Source of the DNA: 66-474 sp963771735
GTDB taxonomy: Bacteria > Pseudomonadota > Gammaproteobacteria > Xanthomonadales > Rhodanobacteraceae
DNA length: 64,000 nt
Assembly (NCBI GenBank): GCA_963771735.1
Contig: CAVYUN010000001.1
Coordinates: 186,001-250,000, forward strand
Reading direction: 5' to 3'
The notes beneath the pieces are model-generated. The model saw nothing but the letters and a program-made list of their open reading frames with translations, did not search any database and had not been told where the DNA came from. The translations under genes and the position numbers were made by a program. Positions 10,031 through 19,578 of the stretch are shown here, piece by piece (within the stretch, counting starts at the first letter, position 1; each line of letters opens with the position of its first letter).

Positions 10031-10497
10031 CGTCGCGCCCGGAAGAACTCCCGCAGCAACGTCGCCGATTCGTCGGCCAGCAAACCACCCTGCACCTCGA
10101 TGCGGTGGTTGTGGCGATCGGAAAGCAGCGTGTCGAACACGCTGCCGGCGGCGCCGGTCCTGGGATCGCTGGCACCGTAAACGACCCGTGCGACCCGCGC
10201 GTGCACCAGCGCCATCGCGCACATCGCGCAAGGCTCCAGCGTCACGTACAAGACCGATCCGGGAATGCGATGGTTGCCGAGGCGTTTCCCGGCATCGCGC
10301 AATGCACCGATCTCGGCATGCGCGCTGGGGTCGTTCAAGGTGATGTTGCGGTTCCAGCCCTCGCCGACGATTTCGCCGTCCAGCACCAGCACCGCACCGA
10401 CCGGCACCTCGCCGTCGGCGTCGCGCGCATGGACGGCGAGTTCGAGCGCGCGGCGCATCCAGCGCATGTCGTCATCCGAAAAAACCGGGGCGGTCAT
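10027..10497 (-). CDS. tadA: tRNA adenosine(34) deaminase
   Basis: 156-residue zinc deaminase that converts A34 to inosine in the anticodon of tRNA-Arg(ACG). The catalytic HAE (in DPSAHAEIGAL, about residue 60) and the zinc-binding PCAMC (about residue 90) are present, with the expected spacing and GEVPVGAVLV near the N-terminus. It starts nine bases after guaA ends on the same strand, so guaB-guaA-tadA probably share transcripts. Length and motifs are canonical. TadA is usually essential, which fits its intact frame. Confidence 0.95.
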   Translation of the reverse strand: MTAPVFSDDDMRWMRRALELAVHARDADGEVPVGAVLVLDGEIVGEGWNRNITLNDPSAHAEIGALRDAGKRLGNHRIPGSVLYVTLEPCAMCAMALVHARVARVVYGASDPRTGAAGSVFDTLLSDRHNHRIEVQGGLLADESATLLREFFRARR

Positions 10498-10506
10498 GGG
10501 TCGCTG

Positions 10507-12085
10507 CTATTCCCACTCGATCGTCGCGGGTGGCTTGCCACTTATATCGTAAACAACACGAGATATTCCACTTATCTCATTGATTATACGATTCGAAACC
10601 TTGCCCAGAAAATCGTACGGCAGGTGCGCCCAATGCGCGGTCATGAAGTCGATGGTCTCGACCGCGCGCAGCGCGACCACCCATTCGTAGGCGCGTGCGT
10701 CGCCCACCACGCCCACCGATTTGACCGGCAGGAACACGGCGAAGGCCTGGCTGGTCTTGTCGTACAGATCGGCCTTGCGCAGTTCCTCGATGAAGATCGC
10801 GTCGGCGCGGGCCAGCAGCTCGGCGTACTCGGGTTTGACCTCGCCGAGGATGCGCACGCCCAGGCCCGGACCGGGGAACGGATGGCGATAGACCATTTCG
10901 CGCGGCAGGCCAAGCTCGACGCCGATGCGGCGTACCTCGTCCTTGAACAGTTCGCGCAGCGGTTCGACCAGCTTGAGCTTCATGTGCTCGGGCAGACCAC
11001 CGACGTTGTGGTGGCTCTTGATCACATGCGCTTTGCCGGTCTTGCTGCCGGCCGACTCGATCACGTCGGGATAGATCGTGCCTTGCGCCAGCCACTTCAC
11101 GTTGCCGCCGTTGGCGATGAGCTTCTCGGCTTCCTCGTCGAATATCTCGACGAACAGCCGGCCGATGATCTTGCGCTTGGCCTCGGGGTCGGCGACGCCT
11201 GCCAGCGCCTTGAAATAACGCTCGGCGGCGTCGACGCGGATCACCTTGACGCCCATGTGCTCGGCCATCGTGGCCATCACCTGGTCGCCTTCCTGCCAGC
11301 GCAGCAGGCCGGTATCGACGAACACGCAGGTCAACCGGTCGCCGATCGCCTGATGCAACAACGCGGCGACCACCGAAGAATCCACGCCGCCGGACAGGCC
11401 CAGCAGCACATGGTCGTCACCAACCTGCTCGCGCACCCGGGCGACCTGATCCTCGATGATGTTCGCCGCCGTCCACAGCGTGGCGCAGCCGCAGATGCCG
11501 GTGACGAAGCGCTTGAGCAGCGCACTGCCCTGCTTGGTGTGCGTGACTTCCGGATGGAACTGCACGCCGTACCAGCGCTTGTCCTCGTTCTCCATCACCG
11601 CGACCGGGATGCGGTCGGTGCTGCCGGTGACGACGAAGCCGGGCGGCGCCTTGCCGACGTGGTCGCCGTGGCTCATCCACACGTCGAGGCGATGGGCTGC
11701 CGGCGTGGTCGCTCAACCCGTCGAACAGCCGGCTCTTTGCCACGATGTCGACCTCGGCATGGCCGAACTCGCGAGCATCGGCGGCTTCCGTCGCACCACC
11801 CAATTGCGCGGCGAGCGTCTGCATGCCGTAGCAAATACCGAGGATCGGCAGACCCGCGTCGAAAACTTCCTGCGGCGCCCTGGGTGCACCCGGCAAGGTG
11901 GTGGATTCGGGACCGCCGGAAAGGATGATGCCTTTTGCGCCGAAACCGGCGATCTGCGACGGATCATGGTCCCAGGCCCAGATCTCGCAGTACACGCCCA
12001 GTTCGCGCACGCGGCGCGCGATCAACTGGGTGTACTGCGCGCCGAAGTCGAGGATGAGGATCTTGTCGGCATGGATATTGGTCAT
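10507..12085 (-). CDS. guaA: GMP synthase (glutamine-hydrolysing), one frameshift
   Basis: Converts XMP to GMP with glutamine and ATP. The N-terminal class-I glutaminase has ILDFGAQYTQLIARRVRELG, the nucleophile in GICYGMQTLAAQ and the GHAEV region. The C-terminal part has the ATP-pyrophosphatase loop LSGGVDSSVVAALLH and the dimerisation domain ending SGKPPATIEWE. ATG 12085 starts MTNIHADKILILDFG. A single-base frame change occurs at about 11690-11697, between DGLSDHAGS and LDVWMSHGDHV. Because the gene should be essential for purine synthesis and both halves are perfect, I read it as a sequence error rather than a dead gene. It follows guaB by 125 bases. Confidence 0.93.
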
Positions 12086-12210
12086 GTGCCGGGCCCTGCA
12101 TGTGCGAGGAACGAGAGTGCGCTTGCCAACTCTTGCGCGTACCGGCGTCTGCAAGCTGGCGCGAGAAACCGAGCAAGTTATCTCGCTACTCGCTTCTCAC
12201 CCCTGCCCCA

Positions 12211-13668
12211 TCAATCCGAACGGTAATTGGGAGCTTCCTTGGTGATCTGTACGTCGTGCACGTGCGCCTCGCGCACACCGGCGCCGGTGACGCGCACGAA
12301 TTGAGGCTTGGTGCGCATTTCCTCGATGCTGGCGCAGCCGCAGTAACCCATCGACGCACGCAAGCCGCCGATGAGTTGATGCACGATTGCGCGCAATGGT
12401 CCGCGGTACGGCACCCTGCCCTCGATGCCTTCCGGCACCAGCTTGTCGGCCGCGGCCTGTTCCTGGAAATAGCGGTCGGACGAGCCGCTCTGCATCGCGC
12501 CCAGCGAACCCATGCCGCGATAGCTCTTGTAGGAGCGGCCCTGGTACAGCTCGATCTCGCCCGGAGCTTCCTCGGTGCCCGCGAACATCGAACCGAGCAT
12601 GACGCACGACGCGCCGGCCACGATGGCCTTGGCGACATCGCCCGAATAGCGCACGCCGCCGTCGGCGATCAACGGAATGGAATCCTTCAACGCATCGGCC
12701 ACCATCGAGATCGCGGTGATCTGCGGCACGCCGACGCCGGCGACGATGCGGGTGGTGCAGATCGAACCCGGACCCACGCCGACCTTGACCGCATCCACGC
12801 CGGCGTCGCGCAGGGCCAGCGCGGCATCGGCGGTCACGATGTTGCCCGCGATCAGCTGCAGGCCGGGAAAGTTCTTGCGTATCCACGCCACCCGGTCGAT
12901 CACGCCCTGCGAATGCCCGTGCGCGGTATCCACCACCACCACGTCGACGCCGGCCTCGGCCAGGGCCGTGACGCGCCGTTCGGTCTCGCCGCCAACGCCG
13001 ACCGCCGCACCCACGCGCAGGCGCTCGTGGGAATCCTTGGCCGCCAGCGGATTGTCGTGCGCCTTCTGGATGTCCTTGACGGTGATCAGGCCACGCAACT
13101 CGAACGCGTCGTTGACCACCAGCACCTTCTCGATGCGGAACTTGTGCAGCAGGCCGATGATTTCGTCCTCGCCCGCGCCTTCCTTCACCGTGACCAGCTT
13201 GTCCTTGCGGGTCATGATGTTCTTGACCGGGTCTTCCGGCTTGCGTTCGAAGCGCAGGTCGCGGCTGGTGACGATGCCGACCAGCTTGTTGCCCTCTTCA
13301 ACCACCGGCACGCCCGAGATGTCGTGCGAACGGGTGATGTGCATCACTTCGCCGATCGAGGTGTGCGGTCCGACCGTGATCGGATCGCGGATCACGCCGG
13401 CCTCGAACTTCTTCACCAGCCGCACTTCCGCGGCTTGGCGCTCGACGGTCATGTTCTTGTGGATGATGCCGATGCCGCCGCACTGCGCCATGGTGATGGC
13501 AAGGCGGGCTTCGGTCACGGTATCCATGGCCGAGGACATCAGCGGAATGTTGAGGCGGATCGCGCGGGTCAGGCTGGTCGACGTGTCGACGTCGCGCGGC
13601 ACGATGGCGGAATGGGCGGGGACCAGGTAAACGTCGTCGTAGGTCAGGGCCTCGGCGAGGATGCGCAT
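12211..13668 (-). CDS. guaB: IMP dehydrogenase
   Basis: 485-residue NAD-dependent enzyme, IMP to XMP, first committed step to GMP. The start MRILAEALTYDDVYLVPAHS fits the family. Two CBS domains lie at about residues 95-210 (VKNIMTRKD.., ERLRVGAAVG after them), and the active-site cysteine is in GVGPGSICTTRIVAGVGVPQ. The C-terminus has GMGSLGAMQ and the flap region. An upstream in-frame ATG would add 23 residues of no family similarity, so I chose 13668. guaA follows downstream as usual in the guaBA order. Confidence 0.95.
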   Translation of the reverse strand: MRILAEALTYDDVYLVPAHSAIVPRDVDTSTSLTRAIRLNIPLMSSAMDTVTEARLAITMAQCGGIGIIHKNMTVERQAAEVRLVKKFEAGVIRDPITVGPHTSIGEVMHITRSHDISGVPVVEEGNKLVGIVTSRDLRFERKPEDPVKNIMTRKDKLVTVKEGAGEDEIIGLLHKFRIEKVLVVNDAFELRGLITVKDIQKAHDNPLAAKDSHERLRVGAAVGVGGETERRVTALAEAGVDVVVVDTAHGHSQGVIDRVAWIRKNFPGLQLIAGNIVTADAALALRDAGVDAVKVGVGPGSICTTRIVAGVGVPQITAISMVADALKDSIPLIADGGVRYSGDVAKAIVAGASCVMLGSMFAGTEEAPGEIELYQGRSYKSYRGMGSLGAMQSGSSDRYFQEQAAADKLVPEGIEGRVPYRGPLRAIVHQLIGGLRASMGYCGCASIEEMRTKPQFVRVTGAGVREAHVHDVQITKEAPNYRSD

Positions 13669-13741
13669 TGGATGCTGTCCGTCAATGCAATGGGAAATTA
13701 TACGCCGATCGCCTGTCGCGTTGAAGCAGTGGGGCAACGAC

Positions 13742-14599
13742 TCAGGCTGGATCGATCGCCTGTGCAGCTTCCAGCGTGTTCTCCATCAGTGTCGCCACCG
13801 TCATCGGCCCGACCCCACCGGGCACGGGCGTGATCCACGAGGCACGTTCGGCGGCCTGTTCGAACTCGACATCTCCCGTCAGGTGACCATCGTCCATGCG
13901 GTTGATGCCGACATCGACCACCACCGCTCCGGGCTTGATCCAGTCGCCCTTGACGATGCCCGGTTTGCCGACCGCGGCGATCACGATATCGCCCTGGCGC
14001 ACGTAGTCGGCCAGCCCCTGCGTGAATTTATGGCAGCAGGTCGTGGTGCACCCTGCGATCAGAAGTTCCAGCACCAGCGGACGTCCGACATGGTTGGACA
14101 CACCGACTACCACCGCGTGGCGTCCGCGCACCGGGCGATCGGTGTGCCCCAGCAGGGTCATCACGCCCTTCGGCGTGCACGGGCGCAGCCCGAAGCGCCG
14201 CAGGGCGAGCTGGCCGAGATTGACCGCGCTGAAACCATCGACGTCCTTGCCCGGATCGATGCGATCGATCAGCGCGGCCGCATTGATGTGCGGCGGCAAC
14301 GGCAGCTGCACGAGGATGCCGTGAACGTCCGGATCGGCATTCAGCCGGTCGACCAGCGCGAACAAGTCCGCCTCGCTGGTTCCCGGCGGAAGATCGAAAT
14401 CGAATGACCTGAAACCGACCTGCTTGCAGGCCTTGCGCTTGTTGCGCACATACACCGCTGAGGCCGGGTCGACACCGACCAGCACCACCGCGAGACCGGG
14501 CGGCGCCAGGCCCGCATCGGTCCTCGCCTTCACCCCGGCCGCCACGCGATCCAGTACTTCGCCCGCGATCTTGCGTCCATCGAGAATGCGTGCGGTCAT
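13742..14599 (-). CDS. folD: Bifunctional methylenetetrahydrofolate dehydrogenase/cyclohydrolase
   Basis: 285 residues, cytoplasmic, interconverts 5,10-methylene-THF and 10-formyl-THF with NADP. Key parts seen are YVRNKRKACKQVG (catalytic Lys), GILVQLPLPPHIN, KDVDGFSAVNLGQLAL, PCTPKGVMTLL and the Rossmann segment VVVGVSNHVGRPLVLELL. The usual GRSxxVGxP reads GVSNHVGRP here, a mild departure. The C-terminus PVPGGVGPMTVATLMENT is canonical. It lies 73 bases upstream of guaB on the same strand, which suits one-carbon supply for purine synthesis. Confidence 0.95.
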   Translation of the reverse strand: MTARILDGRKIAGEVLDRVAAGVKARTDAGLAPPGLAVVLVGVDPASAVYVRNKRKACKQVGFRSFDFDLPPGTSEADLFALVDRLNADPDVHGILVQLPLPPHINAAALIDRIDPGKDVDGFSAVNLGQLALRRFGLRPCTPKGVMTLLGHTDRPVRGRHAVVVGVSNHVGRPLVLELLIAGCTTTCCHKFTQGLADYVRQGDIVIAAVGKPGIVKGDWIKPGAVVVDVGINRMDDGHLTGDVEFEQAAERASWITPVPGGVGPMTVATLMENTLEAAQAIDPA

Positions 14600-14800
14600 G
14601 ATATCGGGGGGGCCAAAAGCGCATTATCGCGGCGCCTTGGCGGGGGCACAATGCCGCGTTTTCGCACGACGATTCTTTGCATTCGTTACCCAGATCACGG
14701 TAGCGGCGGCGGCGGTCGAGTTAGCGTAAAGCCGTCGCGTGCCGCTGCCGAGCAGGGATCTCTTGCCAGCCGCACATATTTCACCTGAGGGAAATCCGCG

Positions 14801-15124
14801 ATGATCGAAACCACCGAATTGCAGGCAGCCGTGTTCCGCCGTTTGTTGCGACACCTCAACGAAGATCGCCCCGACGTGCAGAACATCGACCTGATGAAGC
14901 TGGCCGGCTTCTGTCGCAACTGCCTTGCCGACTGGTACCGCGAGGCTGCAGACGAACGTCTGCTGGACCTGTCCAAGGAAGAAGCCCGCGAGGTAATTTA
15001 CGGGATGCCGTTCGAGGAATGGAAGGCGAAGCACCAGAAGCAGGCAACCCCGGAGCAACTCGCGGCGTTCAGGGCCTCGCAACAGCAGGCACGCGACGGC
15101 CGGTCACCGCACGCGGACAAATAA
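14801..15124 (+). CDS. DUF1244 family protein
   Basis: 107-residue cytoplasmic protein of the DUF1244 family, function unknown. The core FCRNCLADWYREAADE, then DLSKEEAREVIYGMPFEEWK, is the family hallmark; the tail is hydrophilic (KHQKQATPEQL) and rich in Gln and Ala. A good Shine-Dalgarno (GAGGGA) sits just before the ATG. It is divergent from folD with a 201-base gap and ends three bases from the convergent moeB-like gene. Confidence 0.85.
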   Translation: MIETTELQAAVFRRLLRHLNEDRPDVQNIDLMKLAGFCRNCLADWYREAADERLLDLSKEEAREVIYGMPFEEWKAKHQKQATPEQLAAFRASQQQARDGRSPHADK

Positions 15125-15127
15125 CAC

Positions 15128-16255
15128 TCAATTCCCCGCGCAGAACGCCGTGTAGTCGATGTAGCCCGGAAATGGCTTGCCTGCAGCGCAGACCGGACAT
15201 TCCGGGTCGGCCGCGAGCCGTGTTTCGTGGAAGCGCATCGCCAGCGCATCGAACATCAGGATGCGGCCGACGAGCGGCTCGCCGATACCAAGGATCAGCT
15301 TGATCGCCTCGGTAGCCTGCAGCAGGCCGATCACGCCTGGCAACACGCCAAGCACGCCGGCCTCCGAACAATTCGGCGCGTCCTCCGGCGCGGGCGGCTG
15401 TGGAAACAGGCAGCGATAACACGGCGCGCTACCCCGACTGCGGCCTGCATCGAACACGCCGACCTGCCCCTGGAAGCGCTGCACCGCGCCGTACACCAGC
15501 GGCTTGCCCAGCTTCACGCAGGCATCGTTGAGCAGATAGCGCGTCGCGAAGTTGTCGGCGCCATCCAGCACCACGTCGGCACCATCGAGCAGCAACTCGA
15601 CATTGGACGAAGTCACTCGTTCGGGCATGCCCTCGATATTGACCCGCGGGTTCAGGCCGTGCAGCGCGTGTGCGGCCGACTGCAATTTGGACTGGCCGAT
15701 GCGATCGTCGCTGTGCAGGATCTGTCGCTGCAGGTTGCTGCGTTCGACCACGTCGTCGTCGGCGATCACAAGCGTACCGACACCGGCCGCGGCAAGGTAA
15801 AAGGCCGCCGGTGAACCGAGTCCGCCCGCCCCCAGCACCACGACCCGCGCAGCTTCCAACTTGCGCTGACCGGCTTCGCCGACCTCGGGCAGGCGCAAGT
15901 GTCGCGAGTAACGATCGCAGAAATCCTCGTCCCCACCCGGCTTGCCGACCGGCAGGCCTTCCGCCATCCAGCGCGCGGTGCCGCCCGCAACGGATGTAAC
16001 GTTGGTATACCCCATGCTCTGCAGAAACTGCGCTGCCATCAGCGAACGCTGGCCATGCGCGCAGATGGTCAAGATGTCTGCATCCGGGTTCGGCGCGACG
16101 TCGGCGATGCGCATGGGAATGTCTCCGCGCGGCAGCGGAATGGCGCCGCGCGCCATGCCGGTGGCGTGTTCGAAGCTCTCGCGCACATCCAGCAGCAGGG
16201 CGCCACTGCGCTGTCGCTGCAGGGCCTCGCCCGGAGTGATCTCGGAAATGGTCAT
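15128..16255 (-). CDS. moeB: Rhodanese-ThiF fusion, molybdopterin-synthase adenylyltransferase type
   Basis: 375-residue two-domain protein. Residues 1-110 are a rhodanese domain with the active-site loop CAHGQRS (Cys about residue 67). The rest is a MoeB/ThiF adenylyltransferase with RYSRHLRLPEVG, the nucleotide loop GAGGLGSPAAFYLAAAGVG, QRQILH, DGADNFATRYLLND and zinc-binding CYRC and CPVC pairs. It would activate the C-terminal Gly of MoaD or a similar sulfur carrier. In eukaryotic MOCS3 the rhodanese is C-terminal, whereas here it is N-terminal. I chose ATG 16255 (MTISEITPG); an upstream Met would overlap moeA. It ends the mobA-moeA-moeB run. Confidence 0.85.
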   Translation of the reverse strand: MTISEITPGEALQRQRSGALLLDVRESFEHATGMARGAIPLPRGDIPMRIADVAPNPDADILTICAHGQRSLMAAQFLQSMGYTNVTSVAGGTARWMAEGLPVGKPGGDEDFCDRYSRHLRLPEVGEAGQRKLEAARVVVLGAGGLGSPAAFYLAAAGVGTLVIADDDVVERSNLQRQILHSDDRIGQSKLQSAAHALHGLNPRVNIEGMPERVTSSNVELLLDGADVVLDGADNFATRYLLNDACVKLGKPLVYGAVQRFQGQVGVFDAGRSRGSAPCYRCLFPQPPAPEDAPNCSEAGVLGVLPGVIGLLQATEAIKLILGIGEPLVGRILMFDALAMRFHETRLAADPECPVCAAGKPFPGYIDYTAFCAGN

Positions 16256-16272
16256 GCCGGCATTATCGCGCA

Positions 16273-17496
16273 TCACTCCGGCCACAAGGTCACGACGTGG
16301 CCCCGTTGGTAATCGTTCTCACCCTCAGGCAACAAGGCCAGCGCGTCGGTTTCCGCAAGCCCGCGCAGCATCGCCGAGCCCTGCCTGGCATGCACGGTCG
16401 CCCATTGCACTCCTTTCTCGTCGCCGCGCACGGCACAGCGCGCGAATTCAGCACGCTGGTGGCGTTTGTGCAACGGTGCGTCCAGCCGGGCGTATCGTGG
16501 CGTGGGGATACGGGTTGCGCCGAGCATCGCGCGCATGGCAAAACGCACGAACACCCGAAACGTCACAGCCGATGCGACCGGGTTGCCCGGCAGACCGAAG
16601 CAAAGACATGCACCAATATCCCCAAACAGGGTCGGCATGCCGGGCTTGAGTCGCACCTTGTGGAAATGGATCGCCCCGATCGCCTGCAGTACGCGCGGCA
16701 GATGGTCGGCCTCGCCCGCCGAAACACCGCCGCTGGTGACGACCAGGTCCGCTTCGGCGGCTGCCTCGAGCAACGCTGCACGCAGCACTTCCGGGTCGTC
16801 GCGCACACAGCGTTGCATGACCAGGCGTGCGCCGGCTTCACGCGCGAGGGCTGCCAGCATGGGGCCGTTGGAATCGTGGATCCCGCCGAAGCCAAGCGGC
16901 CGCCCTGCCGGCACCAGTTCATCGCCGGTCGCGATCACCGCGATGCGTGGCTGGGGTCGCACGCACACATCCGCGATGCCGCACGCAGCCAGCACCGCGA
17001 GCTGCGCCGCACCAAGCGGCGTGCCGGCGGGAATTGCCAGTTCGCCCTCGGCGTAATCCTCGCCGGCAGCGCGCACATTGGCGCCGGCTTTCTCGCCGGC
17101 TTTGACCAGCACGCGTTCGCCAGCGAGCACCGAGTTTTCCTTGATCACGACCGTATCGGTACCCGGAGGCATCGGTGCGCCGGTGGTGATGCGCACGCAC
17201 TGACCCTCTCCGACTTCCGGGGCCGTAGCCGCGCCGGCAAATACTTCACCGATCAGCAGGAAGCTGCGCTCGTCTTTCGAAGGCAGGTCTTCGCCGCGCA
17301 GCGCAAACCCGTCCATGGCCGCATTCGCGAAAGGCGGCAGCGGATGTGTCGCGTGTACATCGGTGGCGGACACGCAACCGTGGGCGTCAGCAATAGCCGC
17401 CGTCTCGACCGGCAGGCGATGCTGCGCAGCCCGCGCCGCGACGATCTGCAGGGCCTGCTCGAGGCCAATCCGGGTCGGATAATCAGTTTGCCGCAT
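16273..17496 (-). CDS. moeA: Molybdopterin molybdenumtransferase
   Basis: 407-residue enzyme that inserts molybdate into adenylated molybdopterin. Family landmarks are PPFANAAMDGFALRGEDL, VRITTGAPMPPGTDTVV, IAVIATGDELVPAGRPL, VVTSGGVSAGEADHLP and CFGLPGNPVASAVTF. ATG 17496 (MRQTDYPTRIGLEQAL) lies 14 bases inside the end of mobA, suggesting translational coupling. The order mobA-moeA-moeB supports a molybdenum-cofactor function for all three. Confidence 0.92.
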   Translation of the reverse strand: MRQTDYPTRIGLEQALQIVAARAAQHRLPVETAAIADAHGCVSATDVHATHPLPPFANAAMDGFALRGEDLPSKDERSFLLIGEVFAGAATAPEVGEGQCVRITTGAPMPPGTDTVVIKENSVLAGERVLVKAGEKAGANVRAAGEDYAEGELAIPAGTPLGAAQLAVLAACGIADVCVRPQPRIAVIATGDELVPAGRPLGFGGIHDSNGPMLAALAREAGARLVMQRCVRDDPEVLRAALLEAAAEADLVVTSGGVSAGEADHLPRVLQAIGAIHFHKVRLKPGMPTLFGDIGACLCFGLPGNPVASAVTFRVFVRFAMRAMLGATRIPTPRYARLDAPLHKRHQRAEFARCAVRGDEKGVQWATVHARQGSAMLRGLAETDALALLPEGENDYQRGHVVTLWPE

Positions 17497-18178
17497 GCGA
17501 ACGTGTGTAGTCTGCGAAATCTTCAGGCGTGTTGAGATTATGGAATACCGAGACCGGATCATCGAACGCTACCGGCACGGTATCGAGTCCGGCTTGCCAA
17601 CGCATGGCAGATCCGTGTTCGCGCAAAGCCGCGCGTGCGGATGCGAGCATGGCTTCGAGCCGGGCGTCGACGCGGTACATGGCCAGCAGGGGCTCAGGGA
17701 CGCCACCATGCACCAGCCGGGCACAACCCGCCCGCGCATTCCCCGACAATTCCGCGTGCAGCCGCACCGCAAGGTCGCACGGAGGGTCAGGGCAATCCAC
17801 CGGCGCGGTAAGCAGCCAGTGCGGCAACGCGTGACGATTGGCGGCAACGAATGCAAATGCCGCGACCAGGCCGGCCAGCGGCCCTGCATGGCCCTCATCT
17901 TCGTCGTGCACGACCGGTGCATGCCGCGCGTAAGCATCGACATTGCGATTGGCCACGATCAGCAATCGCGAAGCATGCAATCGCAAATGGTCCGCTACGT
18001 GCTCGACCAGGGGCGTGCCGCACAGCGGCAGCAACCCCTTGTCCGCGCCACCGACGCGCACACCGGCGCCACCAGCAAGCAGCACTCCCAAAACGTCATC
18101 CCGGGCACGAAACTGGTGGCCATGGACGGCGTCTCTTGGCCGGGAACGTCTGCCGGAAGTGGCAAATACCAACGTCAA
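17483..18178 (-). CDS. mobA: Molybdenum cofactor guanylyltransferase
   Basis: About 231 residues; adds GMP to Mo-molybdopterin. The nucleotide-binding start is GVLLAGGAGVRVGGADKGLLP, close to the LAGGxGxRMGGxDKG consensus, followed by LLTAPVDCPDPP (the DxP region) and NTPEDFADY near the end. The best start is TTG at 18176-18178, whose TTGA overlaps the der stop. A later start nearer the GVLLAGG motif cannot be excluded, since the first ~25 residues look non-conserved. It overlaps moeA by 14 bases. Confidence 0.87.
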   Translation of the reverse strand: MTLVFATSGRRSRPRDAVHGHQFRARDDVLGVLLAGGAGVRVGGADKGLLPLCGTPLVEHVADHLRLHASRLLIVANRNVDAYARHAPVVHDEDEGHAGPLAGLVAAFAFVAANRHALPHWLLTAPVDCPDPPCDLAVRLHAELSGNARAGCARLVHGGVPEPLLAMYRVDARLEAMLASARAALREHGSAMRWQAGLDTVPVAFDDPVSVFHNLNTPEDFADYTRSHAAN

Positions 18179-19578
18179 CGCCCCCGCACATGGCGAATCA
18201 TCCGCCTGCGCTTGCGCTGCTGGCTCTCGGTAAGCACGTTGCGCTTGCCGGCATACGGGTTTTCACCCTCGCGGAATTCGACCCGGACCGGTGTACCTTC
18301 GAGCTTGTAGCGCCTGCGAAAGAAATTTTCGAGGTAACGCCGGTAGCTGTCGGCGATGTGCTTGGTGCGGGTGCCGTGGATCACGATGGTGGGCGGACGA
18401 TCGCCACCCGGATGGGCGAAACGCAGCTTCGGCGAATGCCCCCGTACCAGTGGTGGCTGATGCGCCGCGACCGCCTTTTCCAGGGACCGCGTGAGGTCCG
18501 AGGTGCCGAGCTCGCGTGATGCCGCGGCGCCAGCGCGGTCGATGGCGCGCATCAGTTCGCGCAGGCCGGAGCCGTGTTTGGCGGAAAGAAACACGATCCT
18601 GGCCCAGGCCACGAAATCGAGTTTGCGCTCGAGTCCGGCCTTGCAGCGTTCGCGGTCGTAGCGTTCGAGGCCATCCCATTTGTTGGCGGCGATCACCAAT
18701 GCACGCCCCGCGTCCAGTACCTGCCCGATCAACGCCAGGTCCTGGTCGGTGACGCCCTCCCCTGCGTCAAGCATCACCACCACGACATCGGCCGCGGCGA
18801 TGGACTGCAGCGTCTTGATGACGCTGAATTTCTCGAGAGCCTCTTCCACGCGGCCGCGCCGGCGTACCCCGGCGGTGTCGATCAGCACGTACTGCCTGCC
18901 GTCGCGTTCGAGCTGGACGTGGATCGAATCGCGCGTGGTGCCGGCGATATCGGACACGACGACGCGCTCTTCGCCAAGCAGGCGATTGACCAGGGTGGAT
19001 TTGCCTACGTTGGGCCGGCCCACGATCGCGACGCGGGTCCCCGCCATTTCGTCCACACCCACGCCATCCACGCCGACTTCGCTGTCGACCGGCAGCAAGG
19101 GCAACACGGCGTCCAACAGGCCATCAAGCCCGCGCGCATGCGCGGCGGCAATCGCGAAGATCGCCGCCACCCCGAGTGCCGCGAATTCCGCCAGCGCCGC
19201 CTGATGGTCGAGTCCGTCGGTCTTGTTGACGGCCAGCAATACGGGCTTGCCGGTGCGACGCAGGCGATCGAGGATCGCACGATCCTGCGGCAACAACCCC
19301 TCGCGCGCATCGACCAGCAACACGCACGCGCTGGCCTCGTCGATCGCGAACTGCACCTGCTTTTCGGTGAGCGTATCGATATCGACCCGCTCACCCGAAA
19401 GTCCGCCGGTGTCGACCAGCACGAACGGACGCGCACCCAGCCGGCACACGCCGTAATGGCGGTCGCGGGTCACGCCGGGCAGATCCGCAACCAGCGCGTC
19501 GCGGCTTTTCGTCAATGCGTTGAAGAGCGTGGATTTGCCGACGTTGGGACGGCCCACAAGAGCGACAACTGGCAACAT
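18175..19578 (-). CDS. der: Ribosome-assembly GTPase Der (EngA)
   Basis: 467 residues, essential double GTPase for 50S maturation. Two G domains are visible: VALVGRPNVGKSTLFNALTK with DLPGVTRDRHYG near residues 5-40, and VAIVGRPNVGKSTLVNRLLG with DIAGTTRDSIHV at about 175-215, each followed by NKTDG or NKWDG. A C-terminal KH-like domain follows, ending in basic residues (QRKRRRMIRHVRGR). ATG 19578 (MLPVVALVG) fits the family; 25 upstream in-frame residues do not. The downstream stop is overlapped by mobA. Confidence 0.95.
   Translation of the reverse strand: MLPVVALVGRPNVGKSTLFNALTKSRDALVADLPGVTRDRHYGVCRLGARPFVLVDTGGLSGERVDIDTLTEKQVQFAIDEASACVLLVDAREGLLPQDRAILDRLRRTGKPVLLAVNKTDGLDHQAALAEFAALGVAAIFAIAAAHARGLDGLLDAVLPLLPVDSEVGVDGVGVDEMAGTRVAIVGRPNVGKSTLVNRLLGEERVVVSDIAGTTRDSIHVQLERDGRQYVLIDTAGVRRRGRVEEALEKFSVIKTLQSIAAADVVVVMLDAGEGVTDQDLALIGQVLDAGRALVIAANKWDGLERYDRERCKAGLERKLDFVAWARIVFLSAKHGSGLRELMRAIDRAGAAASRELGTSDLTRSLEKAVAAHQPPLVRGHSPKLRFAHPGGDRPPTIVIHGTRTKHIADSYRRYLENFFRRRYKLEGTPVRVEFREGENPYAGKRNVLTESQQRKRRRMIRHVRGR

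Noticed and set aside
10105..11928. Very long plus-strand open frame (607 residues) opposite guaA
   Set aside because: Antisense shadow of a GC-rich gene: His- and Arg-rich composition, no motifs, and guaA is certain on the other strand.
12100..13833. 577-residue plus-strand open frame opposite guaB
   Set aside because: Shadow frame; guaB is unambiguous on the other strand.
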